DNA of 64,000 bases from Pseudoips prasinana (GCA_951640165.1 OX621251.1:30032893-30096892); one strand, 5' to 3'. Counted from the first letter of the stretch, positions 32,021-42,520 are shown. Notes: generated by a model from the sequence alone, not told the origin. Program-made: numbers and translations.

Positions 32021-32194
32021 TATCCCAAGCAGCAAAATGTGGTCTAGTAATTGTCCTGGAACCACCATTTCATTAGGACTATAACGGAATAGTAAGCAAT
32101 TATAACCACGGAAAAGGGCCCAATTTATAGGCGTATTTTAGCTAATTAAATATCTATAGTAGACTTGGTGAATACCATTTTGACCAATAACGGC

Positions 32195-32345
32195 CATATA
32201 GTTGGACTATGTAAAACTATTTTCTCCCGCGTAGCCAACTATCAGCGCTTAATGGAACCAATCACGCCAATAGTAACCTTATAGTTAGACCACGTAGAAC
32301 TATTTGCTCTCGCGAAGCTAACTATGAGCGCTAAATGGAACCAAA
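32195..32345 (+). repeat. Tandem pair of about 80-bp units inside the DNA transposon
   Basis: Both units carry a TATAGTT(G/A)GAC word, CGTAG(C)AACTATTTxCTC-type words, a GCGTAGCCAACTATCAGCGC or GCGAAGCTAACTATGAGCGC segment, and AATGGAACCAA. About 80 percent alike by eye. Confidence 0.65.
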
Positions 32346-32994
32346 CACGACAATAACGTACACAGTGAATATCTTACAAGCTCATACAAAGTGATGTGAA
32401 TTGGTGAATGTTGCTATGCTCATTTGTAAAGATTAATTAATATTGATAAAGGTAAGTTATTATATTTTTATAATAAATATTATCTAGAATAAGAGTAGGG
32501 TGTTAGTTAACAATAAGTGAAGCCGTGTTTGTATGTGCATGGCGCAGGTATATTTTCGGTGAAGTGTAATAAGTTTTTTGTCAAAATTTTTAAGCGCCCC
32601 TCGAAATTCACGTTTTCATTAAGTTGAATTTTAAAATAATGTTGGTTTCAGTAAGACATACAACGAAAAGTCGCCATCTTGACAAACTTGGTCTTCCCAA
32701 ATACATTAACAAACCGTTATAGGCGTACTTTGTTTAAAAATGGTAAATTAGAACTATTGCTTGGCCATATTGTTTGGAATTAGAGTTCCGCAAATATTGT
32801 AATGTTACTCTATGTTGTTATTAGGTACCGATGTCTTATTTTCATATTTTTGTTTAGGTGTCAGGTGTGAAAATGGTAATGTTTCTGGACGTCGATAGCT
32901 TTATAACTAAAAGGGATTTTCGAGCTTTAAAAATTGTTTGAAATATTTTCTACTTCTATTTTTGTGCTTTCCCTTGCTAACTTTTACTTCACAG

Positions 32995-33363
32995 AATCGT
33001 GATCAAGACCAAATTAGTGAGATGCCAACGGTCTCTCGAGAAGATACTCGTTCAAATACTACAAGATCACTTCATTTACAACAAAACTCGGCTACCATTC
33101 AATCCGGTTCAGCAATTTTACCTGTATCTTCTTTTGTCGCGCAAAACCCTCAACTTGTCATAACAGAAGCAGAAGAAACACTGTCAGATGTCAGTTTAAA
33201 TGCTCAACATTGCGTTCTTTACAACACGGATAACCAAATACAGCCTGTCGAGGTTGGTCAAATTCCACAACTTCAACATGAAGTAAAGTCAATCAAAGAA
33301 GACATTATAACCATCATATCAAATCAAAATGCACTTTATGAAATACAAACTAACATGTGCTGA
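32995..33363 (+). CDS. Transposon-borne ORF, function unknown
   Basis: 122 codons to the TGA at 33361, opening after a convincing acceptor (pyrimidine-rich tract, then TTCACAG at 32988-32994). This reads better as a 3' exon than as an ORF starting at the upstream TTG. Product: polar N-terminal half (NRDQDQISEMPTVSREDTRS), then a C-terminal predicted coiled coil (QLQHEVKSIKEDIITIISNQ) ending NMC. A possible donor, AAAGGTAAGT, lies at 32450-32456 upstream. Nothing identifies it as a catalytic transposase. It may be an accessory or DNA-binding subunit. It is transcribed toward the minus-strand segment at 33478-33653. Confidence 0.5.
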   Translation, partial: NRDQDQISEMPTVSREDTRSNTTRSLHLQQNSATIQSGSAILPVSSFVAQNPQLVITEAEETLSDVSLNAQHCVLYNTDNQIQPVEVGQIPQLQHEVKSIKEDIITIISNQNALYEIQTNMC

Positions 33364-33477
33364 GTGCTGTGTCGAAGAGAGATTCAGAATGAATTAAACT
33401 CGTACATTAAGACGTAGATGTAGACATGTTATAAGAGATCTAAGAGAACTTGAAGAATTTGAAACAAATACATTTAT

Positions 33478-33653
33478 TCAAAATTTCTAATAAAAAATTG
33501 AATGCCGCATGTCGTATTGTATTCTACAGCCCATTTTCTAAGATCGCTATGTAGTTGAAAATTGGAATAGTTTTCAATATCGCATTCATCTTCTTGTACA
33601 GGTTCCTCACTAACACAATCTTCCAAGTGTACATTTAAAATTGCTTTTATCGA
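33478..33653 (-). pseudogene. Transposon-borne coding fragment (DLRKWAVEYN)
   Basis: The minus strand is open for 57 codons to the TGA at 33478-33480. It reads NVHLEDCVSEEPVQEDECDI then ENYSNFQLHSDLRKWAVEYN and TTCGIQFFIRNF. The FQ-x-DLRKWAVEYN pattern recalls the N-terminal region of transposon-encoded proteins that are common in insect genomes. It is cut by a stop just before (TAA) and by decay after. It could be an exon of a spliced transposase whose other parts are lost, and this copy is not active. Confidence 0.4.
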
Positions 33654-34439
33654 TTAAACGTTTTTTCGTGCAGAATCATTAAAATAAACATTTTGTCTTA
33701 AATTTTCACAATAACAATTTTGTACGGAACCTTCTCATATTTCTACGATTCAACAAAATCAAAATATCCGTACTGAGACTATAACCGAATTTGCAAGACC
33801 ATTATAAACCAATGTTTTCTTGTTCAGGACACCACGGATATAGTTTTGGATACTAAGTATATTATATTAAACCTTTATAAGCGTGTTAAGATTATAACGA
33901 TATTGGTATATACCACTATATAACCGCTCCATTTTACTGATAATTGTTCTGTAAAGTAAATTTATAAACCCTTATAAAACCAAGTAATAAATGCAAATAG
34001 TATCCAGAATGTTTAGTTCTGTTTATCACTCTTATTGGTGTACTTTACTTATAGTGGTTCTATAATGTTTCTTGTTAGTAGTTATAAGCATAGCTTACCA
34101 GTTTATCTGCTCTTGAGTGCGTTTACACCCTCGCGATACTTTTATAGGTCACCCAAGCTTATATTTGACTTTTAATTTCGGCCTATGAGTAATTATAAGT
34201 TAATGTATAGGAGGAGATATACTATAAGGCCCAACTAACTCCATGCTTGCTATTATAAGCGATGCAGCAAAAACTAGAACCCTTAAGAGAACATTAAAAG
34301 TGCTGGAGTCCTATAACGTCTGCACTATAGGATAATTTTGCTGCTTGGGATCTATATTTACTGTTGAATTTGCTGAAGTAGACCCCTTTTTCCTAGCTTG
34401 TATGGACAATGTTGCATCCTTCCAAATTAACACCTATAT

Positions 34440-34650
34440 AAACTGAACATCCCATCTCATCCCGTGGGGGGCGTAGAAGTCGACCCGAGGGAATATCTAC
34501 CAGAGGATGGGCAGCAGCTTCCTTCTGATGACTATGACCATCTTACTGCGATCGCCAACCCGCCTGCCAAGCGTGGCGATTATGGCATATCCCCCCAAGA
34601 CGATTCTTGAGGGAGGCTTGTCCAGCAGTGGACTTATTTGGCTGTAATGA
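34440..34650 (+). mobile_element. LINE 3' fragment (GGCGATCGCAGT type)
   Basis: ATCCCATCTCATCCCGTGGG, GTCGACCCGAGGGAATATCT, TACTGCGATCGCCAACCCGC and GGCTTGTCCAGCAGTGGAC. The same element as 29260-29490 in reverse. Only the 3' end is present. Confidence 0.6.
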
Positions 34651-34659
34651 TGAAACTGA

Positions 34660-35250
34660 ACATAATTAATTTATATTGTCTTTGATGTAAACTAAGTTAA
34701 GTTAAGGATTATCTGTGCTTGTTGGGAATAAACCTTTTTACTTTTCAATTAAGAGGCTTATTATCTACGTCGCGGCGACGTGTCGACGCTCAGTTCGTAG
34801 ATTACCTACTATATGCCCTTATTCTATGACTGTAAGGTAACGCCATTCAGGGCTGCCACTACCTATCGTAGATAAATCATGTTCTAGAATGAAAGAGCCA
34901 ATTATTCTTGCGGCTGATATCAGGTTTTGAGAGTTGACAAATTGGAGGATTCATTTTCTCGTAGTTTGTTTGTTGGAATTACTTGGTATCAGTTTCTATA
35001 GAAACATTGACAAGTAGCAAAAGATTTATTTGATCAAACAAACATTGGTATGATTTTTATCTCAATTATTTATCAAAATAATGTGCGTAAACTTTAACAA
35101 TAGAACCCAAAACAGATTTTTATTTTTAATCACACTGTCCGCCTGTTTATTAGCACATTACATAAACGAAATTTTATTATTGCGTACCTATTGACATATT
35201 TTTTATTAATATCCGGTTTGTAAAAACATCTTCAACTTTGTTTATAAATG
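34660..35250. other. No gene recognised
   Basis: AT-rich sequence between a LINE fragment and a small MITE. Nothing seen. Confidence 0.3.
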
Positions 35251-35255
35251 CTAAG

Positions 35256-35382
35256 GTACACACGGCTACATATAAAGCTATACATATCCAATATAAGCTC
35301 ACCTGTCATTGTATGGAAATCCTATACAACGTAAGATCAGCTTGTACCGGAAATGTATAGCTTGATGTGTAGCCGTGTGTAC
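35256..35382. mobile_element. Small MITE with GTACACACGGCTACA ends
   Basis: Left GTACACACGGCTACATATAA with AGCTATACAT. The right end is the near-exact inverse, ending TGATGTGTAGCCGTGTGTAC. It could be flanked by TA (35257-35258, 35380-35381) with CACACGGCTAC ends, which would suit a mariner/Tc1 relative. 121-127 bp depending on where the ends are set. No second copy in the window. Confidence 0.55.
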
Positions 35383-35619
35383 TACTGCGCTATTAGACTG
35401 TTATTAAAGTCTACTACTACTAAAATATTATTAAAAACGGTTCACATACATCACAGATATCGCTTATAGTATAGTTATTTTCAAAAAGAACATAGATGAT
35501 TTAAGAATAGCATCTATCGTACAAAATTGACAGTTATAGCTCAAAAAGAATTGAGTAATTACGTTTCTTGTATTTCATATTAAAATTAATTAAGTTTTAA
35601 TTATTATTTTACTTCTTTT

Positions 35620-35720
35620 TAACTGTCTACCTATAACGGGTCATGATAAAGAACCCGCTGACAGAGAGACAGACGGTTACCATTAGTACCAGTTGGGTTC
35701 GGACGGAATCCTAAAAACCA
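35620..35720 (+). mobile_element. Right-end relic of the GTTCCGTA transposon
   Basis: CTGACAGAGAGACAGACGGT and GGTTCGGACGGAATCCTAAA are a diverged form of the right end at 4085-4175. Confidence 0.45.
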
Positions 35721-35961
35721 ATCAATGTTTCTTGAGAATAATGTTGAAAAATCACAAGTTAGAAATACATCCATTATTTTAATGAAGAATATCTATAATA
35801 TGATATACTATTACTTACTTAAAAAAACTTTAACTTAGACTTTTAGTATTCCCTATCGCTTGAATAAAGAACTAATAAAAACAGTTCAGAATGAACGGAG
35901 AAATCACATACAATACATACAAAAAGACATATAATATAGTTGAAGAAATAATAATAATATC

Positions 35962-36170
35962 CTAGGACATTATTCACACACGGCCCTCAGATTCCAAACT
36001 AAGCAGAGCTTGTACTATGGGAACCAGACAACTAGTACCTACATATGCTATTTTTATTTTTGTAAATATAGATACTTATATAGATAATTACACCCAGACT
36101 CAGGACAAACAGACATGTTCATGCATACAAATATCTTTCCTGGGAATCGAACCCACAACCTGCGGCATAA
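35962..36170 (-). mobile_element. tRNA SINE, same family as 39118-39378
   Basis: The minus strand reads GGTTGTGGGTTCGATTCCCA (B-box), TGAACATGTCTGTTTGTCCT, GAGTCTGGGTGTAATTATCT and CATAGTACAAGCTCTGCTTA, and ends CCCAGGATATTATTATT. The first part of the head is missing. Confidence 0.65.
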
Positions 36171-36819
36171 AAGGCAACAACACGCAAAATGACAAGAAAC
36201 ATGACATCTAGTGACACAAATACTCTGTAAACGAGTCGTGTCATGAATAAGAGTTTTATTACACCTTCCTGTAATCTTTGCATCAAGCGGCACCAACTCT
36301 TCCTGATTCCTACCTGTCTATTTTAAGATCTATTGTCGCGGCACACGCTGTGAGGAGATAATCATTGTCTATTAAACGCTCCACACACGTGTCCGAGATC
36401 TGATTCATAACTACAGAAACTAACTTGTAAAGATATATTAATTACTATTATAGAAAATTTAAAACAGACGTTATATGTGGCACGAACTGACGAACATTTC
36501 CTGCTAAACAATTAGTTAAAATCGGTTATTAATAACGTATAGTCGAATTATATCTCGACTTATTCTCATAATTCACTGGTTATACGTTTAAGATATTTTG
36601 AAATTGGCTGGCAACTGATGATAAAGTTTTCTTAAGTAGAGTTCTTCATACGTATGAATCATATTTCTAATAGTGTATTCAGGCTTTCATTTTTTCTTTT
36701 CCCATAACAATACATATAAATCAACTCTCTGTTCGTGTATTTAATCTCGAGTTGATTGATTTACATCTTTTTATATCTCATTTCGTCTGAGTCGTTGTGA
36801 TCTTTATTCGTTGTACGTC

Positions 36820-36999
36820 ATGGCCAGTGAAAGTTCTATAGATATTGAAGTGAGCGTTTTTGAGCAGCGGGTTCGATTGCCGGGTCATGGAATATGGACT
36901 GTTTTGTCTATGGTGCCGATTGTTGCTCTAAAAGTGGCTAGATGGTGGAAATCTGAAGTGATTAGTGACCAAGTGATTGTTGAGAAGATAGAAAACCAG
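36820..36999 (+). CDS. Possible first coding exon, unknown gene
   Basis: The ATG at 36820 is followed by 60 codons to a GTAAGT donor after GAAAACCA (donor at 37000). The product starts MASESSIDIEVSVFEQRVRL, has a hydrophobic stretch IWTVLSMVPIVALKVA that could be one membrane segment, and then a charged RWWKSEVISDQVIVEKIEN. No repeat of this stretch was found elsewhere in the window, and the codon pattern looks coding. No second exon could be joined and no family was recognised. It may belong to a host gene starting here or be chance. Confidence 0.3.
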
Positions 37000-37377
37000 T
37001 AAGTTCTTGAATATCTTTCTTAGTGACTACTTGAGGCTTGGAATAGGACGCTATAATTTTATATTATAACCCATTCCCACACAGAGAATTCTATTGCTGT
37101 CATTAATATTGGTTATATTGTCAATTCTTACAGATGTTAGAATAATTGTAGTATTTCATTGTACGTTTCCATATGTTTTTGAAGATCAACGTCATCATAT
37201 TATGCAATATCATCAGAACTAAATATGATGGATCCCGTTACATTAACAATAAGTGCTTTTCCCAGCAAATTGTTTATTAAAACCCGTTCCCAGACGAAGA
37301 AAATTCTATCGCTTCTATTAATATTGATTGTTCTGTCAAGTCCCACTGATGTTAGATTTATTTCGGTATTCTAGTAC

Positions 37378-37575
37378 CAGAAAGGTTCTCGAGTGGCGAC
37401 CACGAACCGGAAGACGCAGCGTGGGCAGGCCCCCTACAAGATGGACCGATGCTCTTGTGCGGGTCGCTGGTAATCGCTGGATGCGGATAGCGCATGACCG
37501 GCAATTGTGGAGATCTTTGGGGGAGGCCTTTATCCAGCAGTGGACGTCTTTCGGCTGATATGATGATGATAATGA
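37378..37575 (+). mobile_element. LINE ORF2 C-terminus with ATGATG tail
   Basis: It encodes RKVLEWRPRTGRRSVGRPPT then RWTDALVRVAGNRWMRIAHD, RQLWRSLGEAFIQQWTSFG and a stop, followed by a GATATGATGATGATAATGAT tail. This C-terminal stretch is a very common lepidopteran LINE end. The coding part is open but covers only the last 60 codons, so it is strongly 5'-truncated. It splits a satellite unit: GATTCTAGTACAC after the tail resumes TATTCTAGTACC before it, suggesting a short ATTCTAGTAC target duplication. Confidence 0.75.
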
Positions 37576-38236
37576 TGATTCTAGTACACTTTTGTGCACG
37601 GACGCTAAATGGGAAAACTATAGCAAAAACTAACGTGTAACAGGGCAGAAGTGAGTGTAATATATCTTACGTGTCGTCATTTGCTGACGCGTTATTGTTC
37701 CATATTGTTATAAAAATAAGGTTCAATTTAAAACATTTAATTCGTTTCTTAAGTTTAATGCGATCCTAATTAAAATAAAAAAAATAACATTTGTAGTTTA
37801 ATATAAAACTAGTTTCGACAATATTTCTAAAACCGCAAATTACTAATTGTAATAATCTAAACCTTGTTAAAATGTATAAAATAATATTTGTAGTTCAGTA
37901 TAAAGCTAGTTTCCATAATTTATGTCGACGCAAATTACTTAATGTATTTACCAAATTATATGACATTCATAATTAGCTTTACAAATGAATTACCCAATTA
38001 CCCTCCGATTCAATGCCCTCTCGAACTGTCACAAATCTATAACGCTACACAGTAAAACTTACGCGCCAGATTTAGATACGAATCTGGTAGCTTACCCAGA
38101 TGTCCCCATTCTTTCGCTTAACATGCTTGTTCTTGTTACATCTACAACTGGTTCTATTTTCCAGCGTACATTGAGAAAGCTTTATGGTATAAACCATTCT
38201 CACATGAAGAAAATTTTATCGTTATCATCTATACAA

Positions 38237-38548
38237 TCTATACAAATAAATAAAATTGGAGTGTCTGTTTGTAATATTGAAATAACCGGTTTTTACTGCA
38301 TTAATATGAATATATATACGGTACATACACCAAAATGACATTTTTTACAATTTTTGTCTGTCTGTCTGTCTGTTTGTTCCGGCTAATCTCTGAAATGGCT
38401 GGACCGATTTTGACGGGACTTTTATTGGCAGGTAGCTGATGTAATAAGGAGTAACTTAGGCTACTTTTATTTTAGAAAAAGTCTTTTATTTTACAAGAAA
38501 AACGAAATAAACTAATTAACACGCGGACGAAGTCGCGGGCACAGCTAG
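38237..38548 (+). mobile_element. Helitron-like element, 312 bp
   Basis: The start TCTATACAAATAAATAAAAT follows A, and the end GTCGCGGGCACAGCTAG precedes T. The terminal part GCGGACGAAGTCGC is hairpin-forming. Both host sides continue the 125-bp satellite. Confidence 0.75.
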
Positions 38549-38903
38549 TTAATTATATTGGTTGTTCTTTCAAGGACCACTGATGTTAGATTCATTTCCA
38601 TATTCCAGTGCACCTTTTCAAGTATCTCTTTATGTCACTGTAATACAATTTTACAATTGCATCATAGCGTATGTTCATAATTTTGATTGTTTTGTCTAGT
38701 CCCACTGATGTTAAATTAATTTCGATATTCCCGTGAACTATTTCAAGTATATCTGAATGTTAATATAATACCATTTTAAAACGATATCACAGGAAATGTT
38801 TATAATATTGATTGTTCGGTCAAGCCCCACCGATGTTAGATTAATTTCGATATTCCCATGCACTTTTTCAAATATCTCTGAATGTCAATATAATATAATG
38901 GTA

Positions 38904-39038
38904 CAGACGCCAGCACTTCCAGCTACCCCAATCTGTCTAATGTCTTTTATCGATTTTCAATTTTATCACATTAGCATAAGGTTCATTTTCAATTGGGGAA
39001 GTTTGACGGATTTGGGTAGCTTGATGTGCTGGCTTCTG
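38904..39038 (-). mobile_element. 135-bp TA-flanked MITE, copy 3 (inverted)
   Basis: Ends CAGACGCCAGCACTTCCAGC and GATGTGCTGGCTTCTG with TA on both sides (38902-38903, 39039-39040). The centre (CACATTAGCATAAGGTTCAT) is the reverse complement of the centre in copies 1 and 2, so this copy is in the opposite orientation. It is inserted in a 125-bp satellite unit. Confidence 0.8.
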
Positions 39039-39117
39039 TACAATGAGATCATAGCTTATATTCATAACTAATTGGTTCTAGTTGCTTTTACAGGACAATA
39101 GAGTTTAAAATGAGATG

Positions 39118-39378
39118 GACGGGCCGGTTAGTTGGTCGGTTGGTAGATGCTTGCTTTTCACGCCGCAGGTCGTGAGTTCGATGCCCGTCCAGCACAGATA
39201 TTTGTTTGCATGAACATGTCTGTTTGTCCTGATTCTGGGTGTAATTATCTATATTTGTATTTATTTACAAAAGAAGAGTAGTATAATGTACAATATCAGT
39301 TATCTGGTTTCCATAGTACAAGCTCTGCTTAGTTGGGGATCAGATGGCCGTGTGTCAATTATGTCCCAGGATATTTAT
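39118..39378 (+). mobile_element. Full-length tRNA-derived SINE
   Basis: Head GGGCCGGTTAGTTGGTCGGT and TTGGTAGATGCTTGC, with B-box GAGTTCGATGCCC. Body TGAACATGTCTGTTTGTCCT, GATTCTGGGTGTAATTATCT, TCAGTTATCTGGTTTCCATA and CAAGCTCTGCTTAGTTGGGG, and tail GTCCCAGGATATTTATA. Best copy of the family that also includes 17985, 28497, 35962, 45020 and 47451. Confidence 0.8.
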
Positions 39379-39633
39379 ACCATCGTCCAATTAAGGTTTA
39401 ATATGACAGTACGTAAAAGTGTTATGTCTGTTTATTGTCTGGGTGTCTTATTTACACTTATAGAAATAAATCTTGGCAAGCGACACTTATCTACTACTAA
39501 TGAATCAGCAGTAAAAACATCGCGTTTCGATACTTACAACAGCCAATTAGATATTTTTGCAAGTTTTAAGAAAATATACAGCTAAGCCGATTAAATATAG
39601 ACATACGTTGCTCGGCAATATCTTATAAGTGAT

Positions 39634-39651
39634 GGGGGGGGGGGGGGGGGG
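39634..39651. repeat. Run of 18 G
   Basis: Uninterrupted G run between GAT and TAAAAAATG. G-quadruplex capable. Length may be affected by sequencing. Confidence 0.8.
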
Positions 39652-39659
39652 TAAAAAAT

Positions 39660-40140
39660 GTTTATTTGTCCTCACAAAAAGATTTTAGATTTATTTTTTT
39701 ATTAAAGTCTTTAGATCTTTTAATTCTGATTATACTCGGTAGACCGTACTCAAAATTTATTCACAAATAACGGGGAAATCGCGTAACATGCTTAACCTCC
39801 TTCGTTTAAAGTCGGTTAAAAATTGATAGTAAACAATACCACGGCCTTCATTTGTTTGCGTAAACGTTGTAGCTATTTTGCGTTCAGTGATCGCTTATGC
39901 GCATACTTAAATCCATATCTTCGCTATGATCCTATTAGAGATACGGTAAACGTATCTATACTAGCGCGAGGGTATTGCTTGGCGATTTTATTTTAATTAA
40001 AATTTTCCATTTTTTTAAGAAAACGCTCGAGCTAGTGAATTTAATCCTGATATCGCAAAAATCGTTACATATATGTAATTTTCGGACACAAAGCACACAG
40101 AATCAGTATACATACATACATACTAAATGGAATAGGAGAT
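39660..40140. other. No gene recognised
   Basis: AT-rich. It includes a short CTCCTTCGTTTAAAGTCGGT word that is also found, altered, in repeat copy A at 30230. Confidence 0.3.
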
Positions 40141-40769
40141 AGGCCTGGCATTAAAATTAATATTATGTCTCCTGTGGCGAGAAGAAGGGTGGAGCTGAAA
40201 GTGAGAGTAGGCTACGGTAACACCTTATCATCAGATAGGCCGTACGCTTGTTTGACGACTTGGCAGTATAGAAATGGTGTTGGTTTCAAGATTAGCTAGC
40301 TATCCAATGTAATAGTAGATATCTATTATAAATAACGCATTATTAACAAAATGGTTGAAGATTTATTTCTATGGAACACCTTTGGTAAAGAGTTAGCGTG
40401 CTGAATCTGATGTCTTTAATTCATCCACCCTATGAAAGTAAAAAAAACAAAGACTATTTTCGTTTGTTTACCACCACGGAGAAAAATATTTTTTATTCCT
40501 AAAATATCTTAATCAGTACAATCGAGGAAGCAAGTGTTTATTGTAAATGCGAAGTGTTTATTTATAAACAGAGTTGGATGCGTTTCTGCTTTGCCATCGT
40601 CGATCGCCGCAGTGATGCGCCGACGCGATGCGGGCTGTGGCCATAGAGTAGTCAAATACGTGGGAATGGATGTAGGTGGAGAGGTTTTAGAATTTAGGTA
40701 ATGAACATGAGTATATCCTCAGTGATAATGGATTTCTTTCATTCGCGACAGTTCCAATATCATTCATTC

Positions 40770-41035
40770 ATATCAGCCGAAAGACGTCCACTGCTGGACA
40801 AAGCCCTCCCCCAAAGATCTCCACAATTGCCGGTCTTGCGCTATCCGCATCCAGCGACAACAAGATGGACCGATGTTCTTGAGCGGGTCGCTGGAAATCA
40901 GCGACCCGCTCAAGAACATCGGTCCATCTTGTAGGGGGCCTGCCCACGCTGCATCTTCCGGTTCCTGGTCGCCATTCGAGAACCTTTCTGTCCCAGCGGC
41001 CGTCGGCTCTACGAGCTATGTGGGCAGAGCACATA
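40770..41035 (-). mobile_element. LINE C-terminus (same family as 37378) with inverted duplication
   Basis: On the minus strand the order RKVLEWRPGTGRCSVGRPPT, RWTDVLERVA is followed after the palindrome by remnants of the end (TCCAGCAGTGGACGTCTTTC). A 34-bp inverted copy of its own sequence (the palindrome at 40861-40931) interrupts it. Compared with 37378-37575 nothing else is rearranged. Confidence 0.7.
40861..40931. repeat. Perfect 33-bp palindrome with 5-bp loop inside a LINE
   Basis: Arm 40861-40893 begins CAAGATGGACCGATGTTCTT, the loop is GAAAT, and arm 40899-40931 is the exact reverse complement. In the intact related copy (37430-37470) this segment is present once. Confidence 0.9.
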
Positions 41036-41259
41036 GCTCGTTCCAATTTAGTATACTTAAATTTAATTTTATAGAATTTTCTACAAGATCAAATAAAGTA
41101 AGGAATTTGTCGTATTAAATGAGTTCACTGTAGGTATATCTATTTATGATGTTTTAATAATGCCTTACATAGTTCTTGAAAGTCTGATATATTCTCCATT
41201 GCACATCATCATTTTGATAGCAGTTGGCGCTGCTGAGCATAGGCATACACTAAATGTTT

Positions 41260-41450
41260 TTATAACGTTGCCATTTGATGGGGTTTGTCGTAGTCACCGT
41301 GCTTGGCATGCGAGATGGCGACCGCAGTTAGCTGGCACTGCTGCCCGACTACCTTGTGTATGCCTTAGTCGCCTTGTACGACACCCACGTGATGGTATCT
41401 GGTGGACCTGTTATTATTCCTACGCAATAAACCACACGACTACGTAAATT
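41260..41450 (-). mobile_element. LINE 3' fragment
   Basis: The minus strand carries CACCAGATACCATCACGTGG, GTGTCGTACAAGGCGACTAA and ACAAGGTAGTCGGGCAGCAG, the same plan as 5520-5640. Degraded; no tail seen. Confidence 0.5.
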
Positions 41451-41459
41451 TTTATTAAT

Positions 41460-42300
41460 TTCCATTTATTTGTTTACAACCAACAATAACTATCTACACA
41501 AGTTGACTATTACAATCAAATCAGAGTTATCGGTGGAAACTTGACACATTTAATTCATCAGTTTACTTTGTCTGTACTAATTTATCTGTTATCGCGCCAT
41601 GAGAAAATTACCGTTGTTATAATTAACTAATGTTCGTAATGATGTTGTTTATAATAAATATTATATTTGTATAAGTATTGATTTCCATATTCTGTTATCA
41701 AAGGGCTAACATTGTGTAGGACTGGTTAGTTTAGAAACATCTCCTCGGGCGAAGTTAACAGCATAGTGCTCACTCTATACTCGGTAGAGTAGTATTACAC
41801 ACATAATACATATACACACAATAGGTACATTCGGCGGCCTCATGTCTTTTTAGCTTTATATCGAATTGTTTGTCTGATTATTAATTTATAGGCTCAAACA
41901 TGGAAGTACCACAGGATATATTTTGATTAACTTTTTACGTTAAAAGTTTATGATTAGAATTCTTATTGACATATATTTTCGCTTCGTTGTTGGAAACCGG
42001 AGATATAGCAATAAAATTATCAAGGAGCTCCAAAACAGTTTATGTTACGTTCAAGATTGGGCTAATTGTAATAACTCATGATTGGTGGTGCGACTAGAAT
42101 TATGCGATGATGGGCATCGGTTCTAATTTCGGAAAACCCGTAGGAATTTGTATTTTTAATAATAAAATTAAATTGTTAAACATACAGATTACATACCTAA
42201 TTAAATTAACTATACCTACTTATCTAACGGGTGGTGATGGTTTTATAACATATTACATACGATACATATGTATACATATTTACCTAGTAACAACTTTTTC
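41460..42300. other. No gene recognised
   Basis: AT-rich with no long frame or repeat end. Confidence 0.3.
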
Positions 42301-42339
42301 CTCGAAAATATTGGAACCTCCGCAGGTGTAATGGCATGC

Positions 42340-42520
42340 CTAACGGCCAGTCTGTTTTATTTCTATCTACGTTCATCCCACCGCTCGCACTTCAGTGGTC
42401 GACGGTACGTGCCGCGCGGCACATCTGCGTCGTGCTCGCGATCGATACGCTACACAAGTACGCAACTGTACCTACAGTTACATCGGCCGCCTGTAAAACC
42501 GACAAAATAACGTACGTCGC
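42340..42520 (+). promoter_or_regulatory. CpG-rich block, possible promoter
   Basis: CCGCTCGCACTTCAGTGGTC, CGTGCCGCGCGGCACATCTG and GTCGTGCTCGCGATCGATAC form the most CpG-dense non-coding block in AT-rich surroundings. A TCAGT word, the arthropod initiator consensus, is at 42392. All three plus frames stay open for 70-80 codons but resemble no protein. A promoter or first untranslated exon of a host gene is possible; there is no TATA box or transcript evidence. Confidence 0.2.

Larger units (their letters stand above)
32023..34350. mobile_element. 2.3-kb DNA transposon with 16-bp inverted ends, superfamily uncertain
   Basis: The left end TCCCAAGCAGCAAAAT (32023-32038) is exactly repeated in inverse at 34335-34350. 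The outermost 500 bp on each side hold many TATAAC or TTATAAG words, typical of subterminal transposase sites. The left part also has an 80-bp tandem pair (32195-32345). Two convergent coding segments lie inside (32995-33363 plus, 33478-33653 minus). No target duplication longer than AT is evident. Confidence 0.65.
37060..39105 (+). repeat. Satellite of about 125-bp units, interrupted three times
   Basis: The unit is marked by TTGATTGTTCTGTCAAGTCC, CACTGATGTTAGATTAATTT and TTTCAAGTATCTCTGAATGT. Clear units start near 38559, 38684 and 38809 (125-bp steps), and one continues at 39073 once the MITE is removed. Looser units lie at 37100, 37318 and 38190. A LINE tail (37378-37575), a Helitron (38237-38548) and the 135-bp MITE (38904-39038) are inserted in it. 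Confidence 0.75.

Noticed and set aside
37985..38338. 117-codon plus frame
   Set aside because: It runs through the satellite and into a Helitron; no coding signal or recognised domain.
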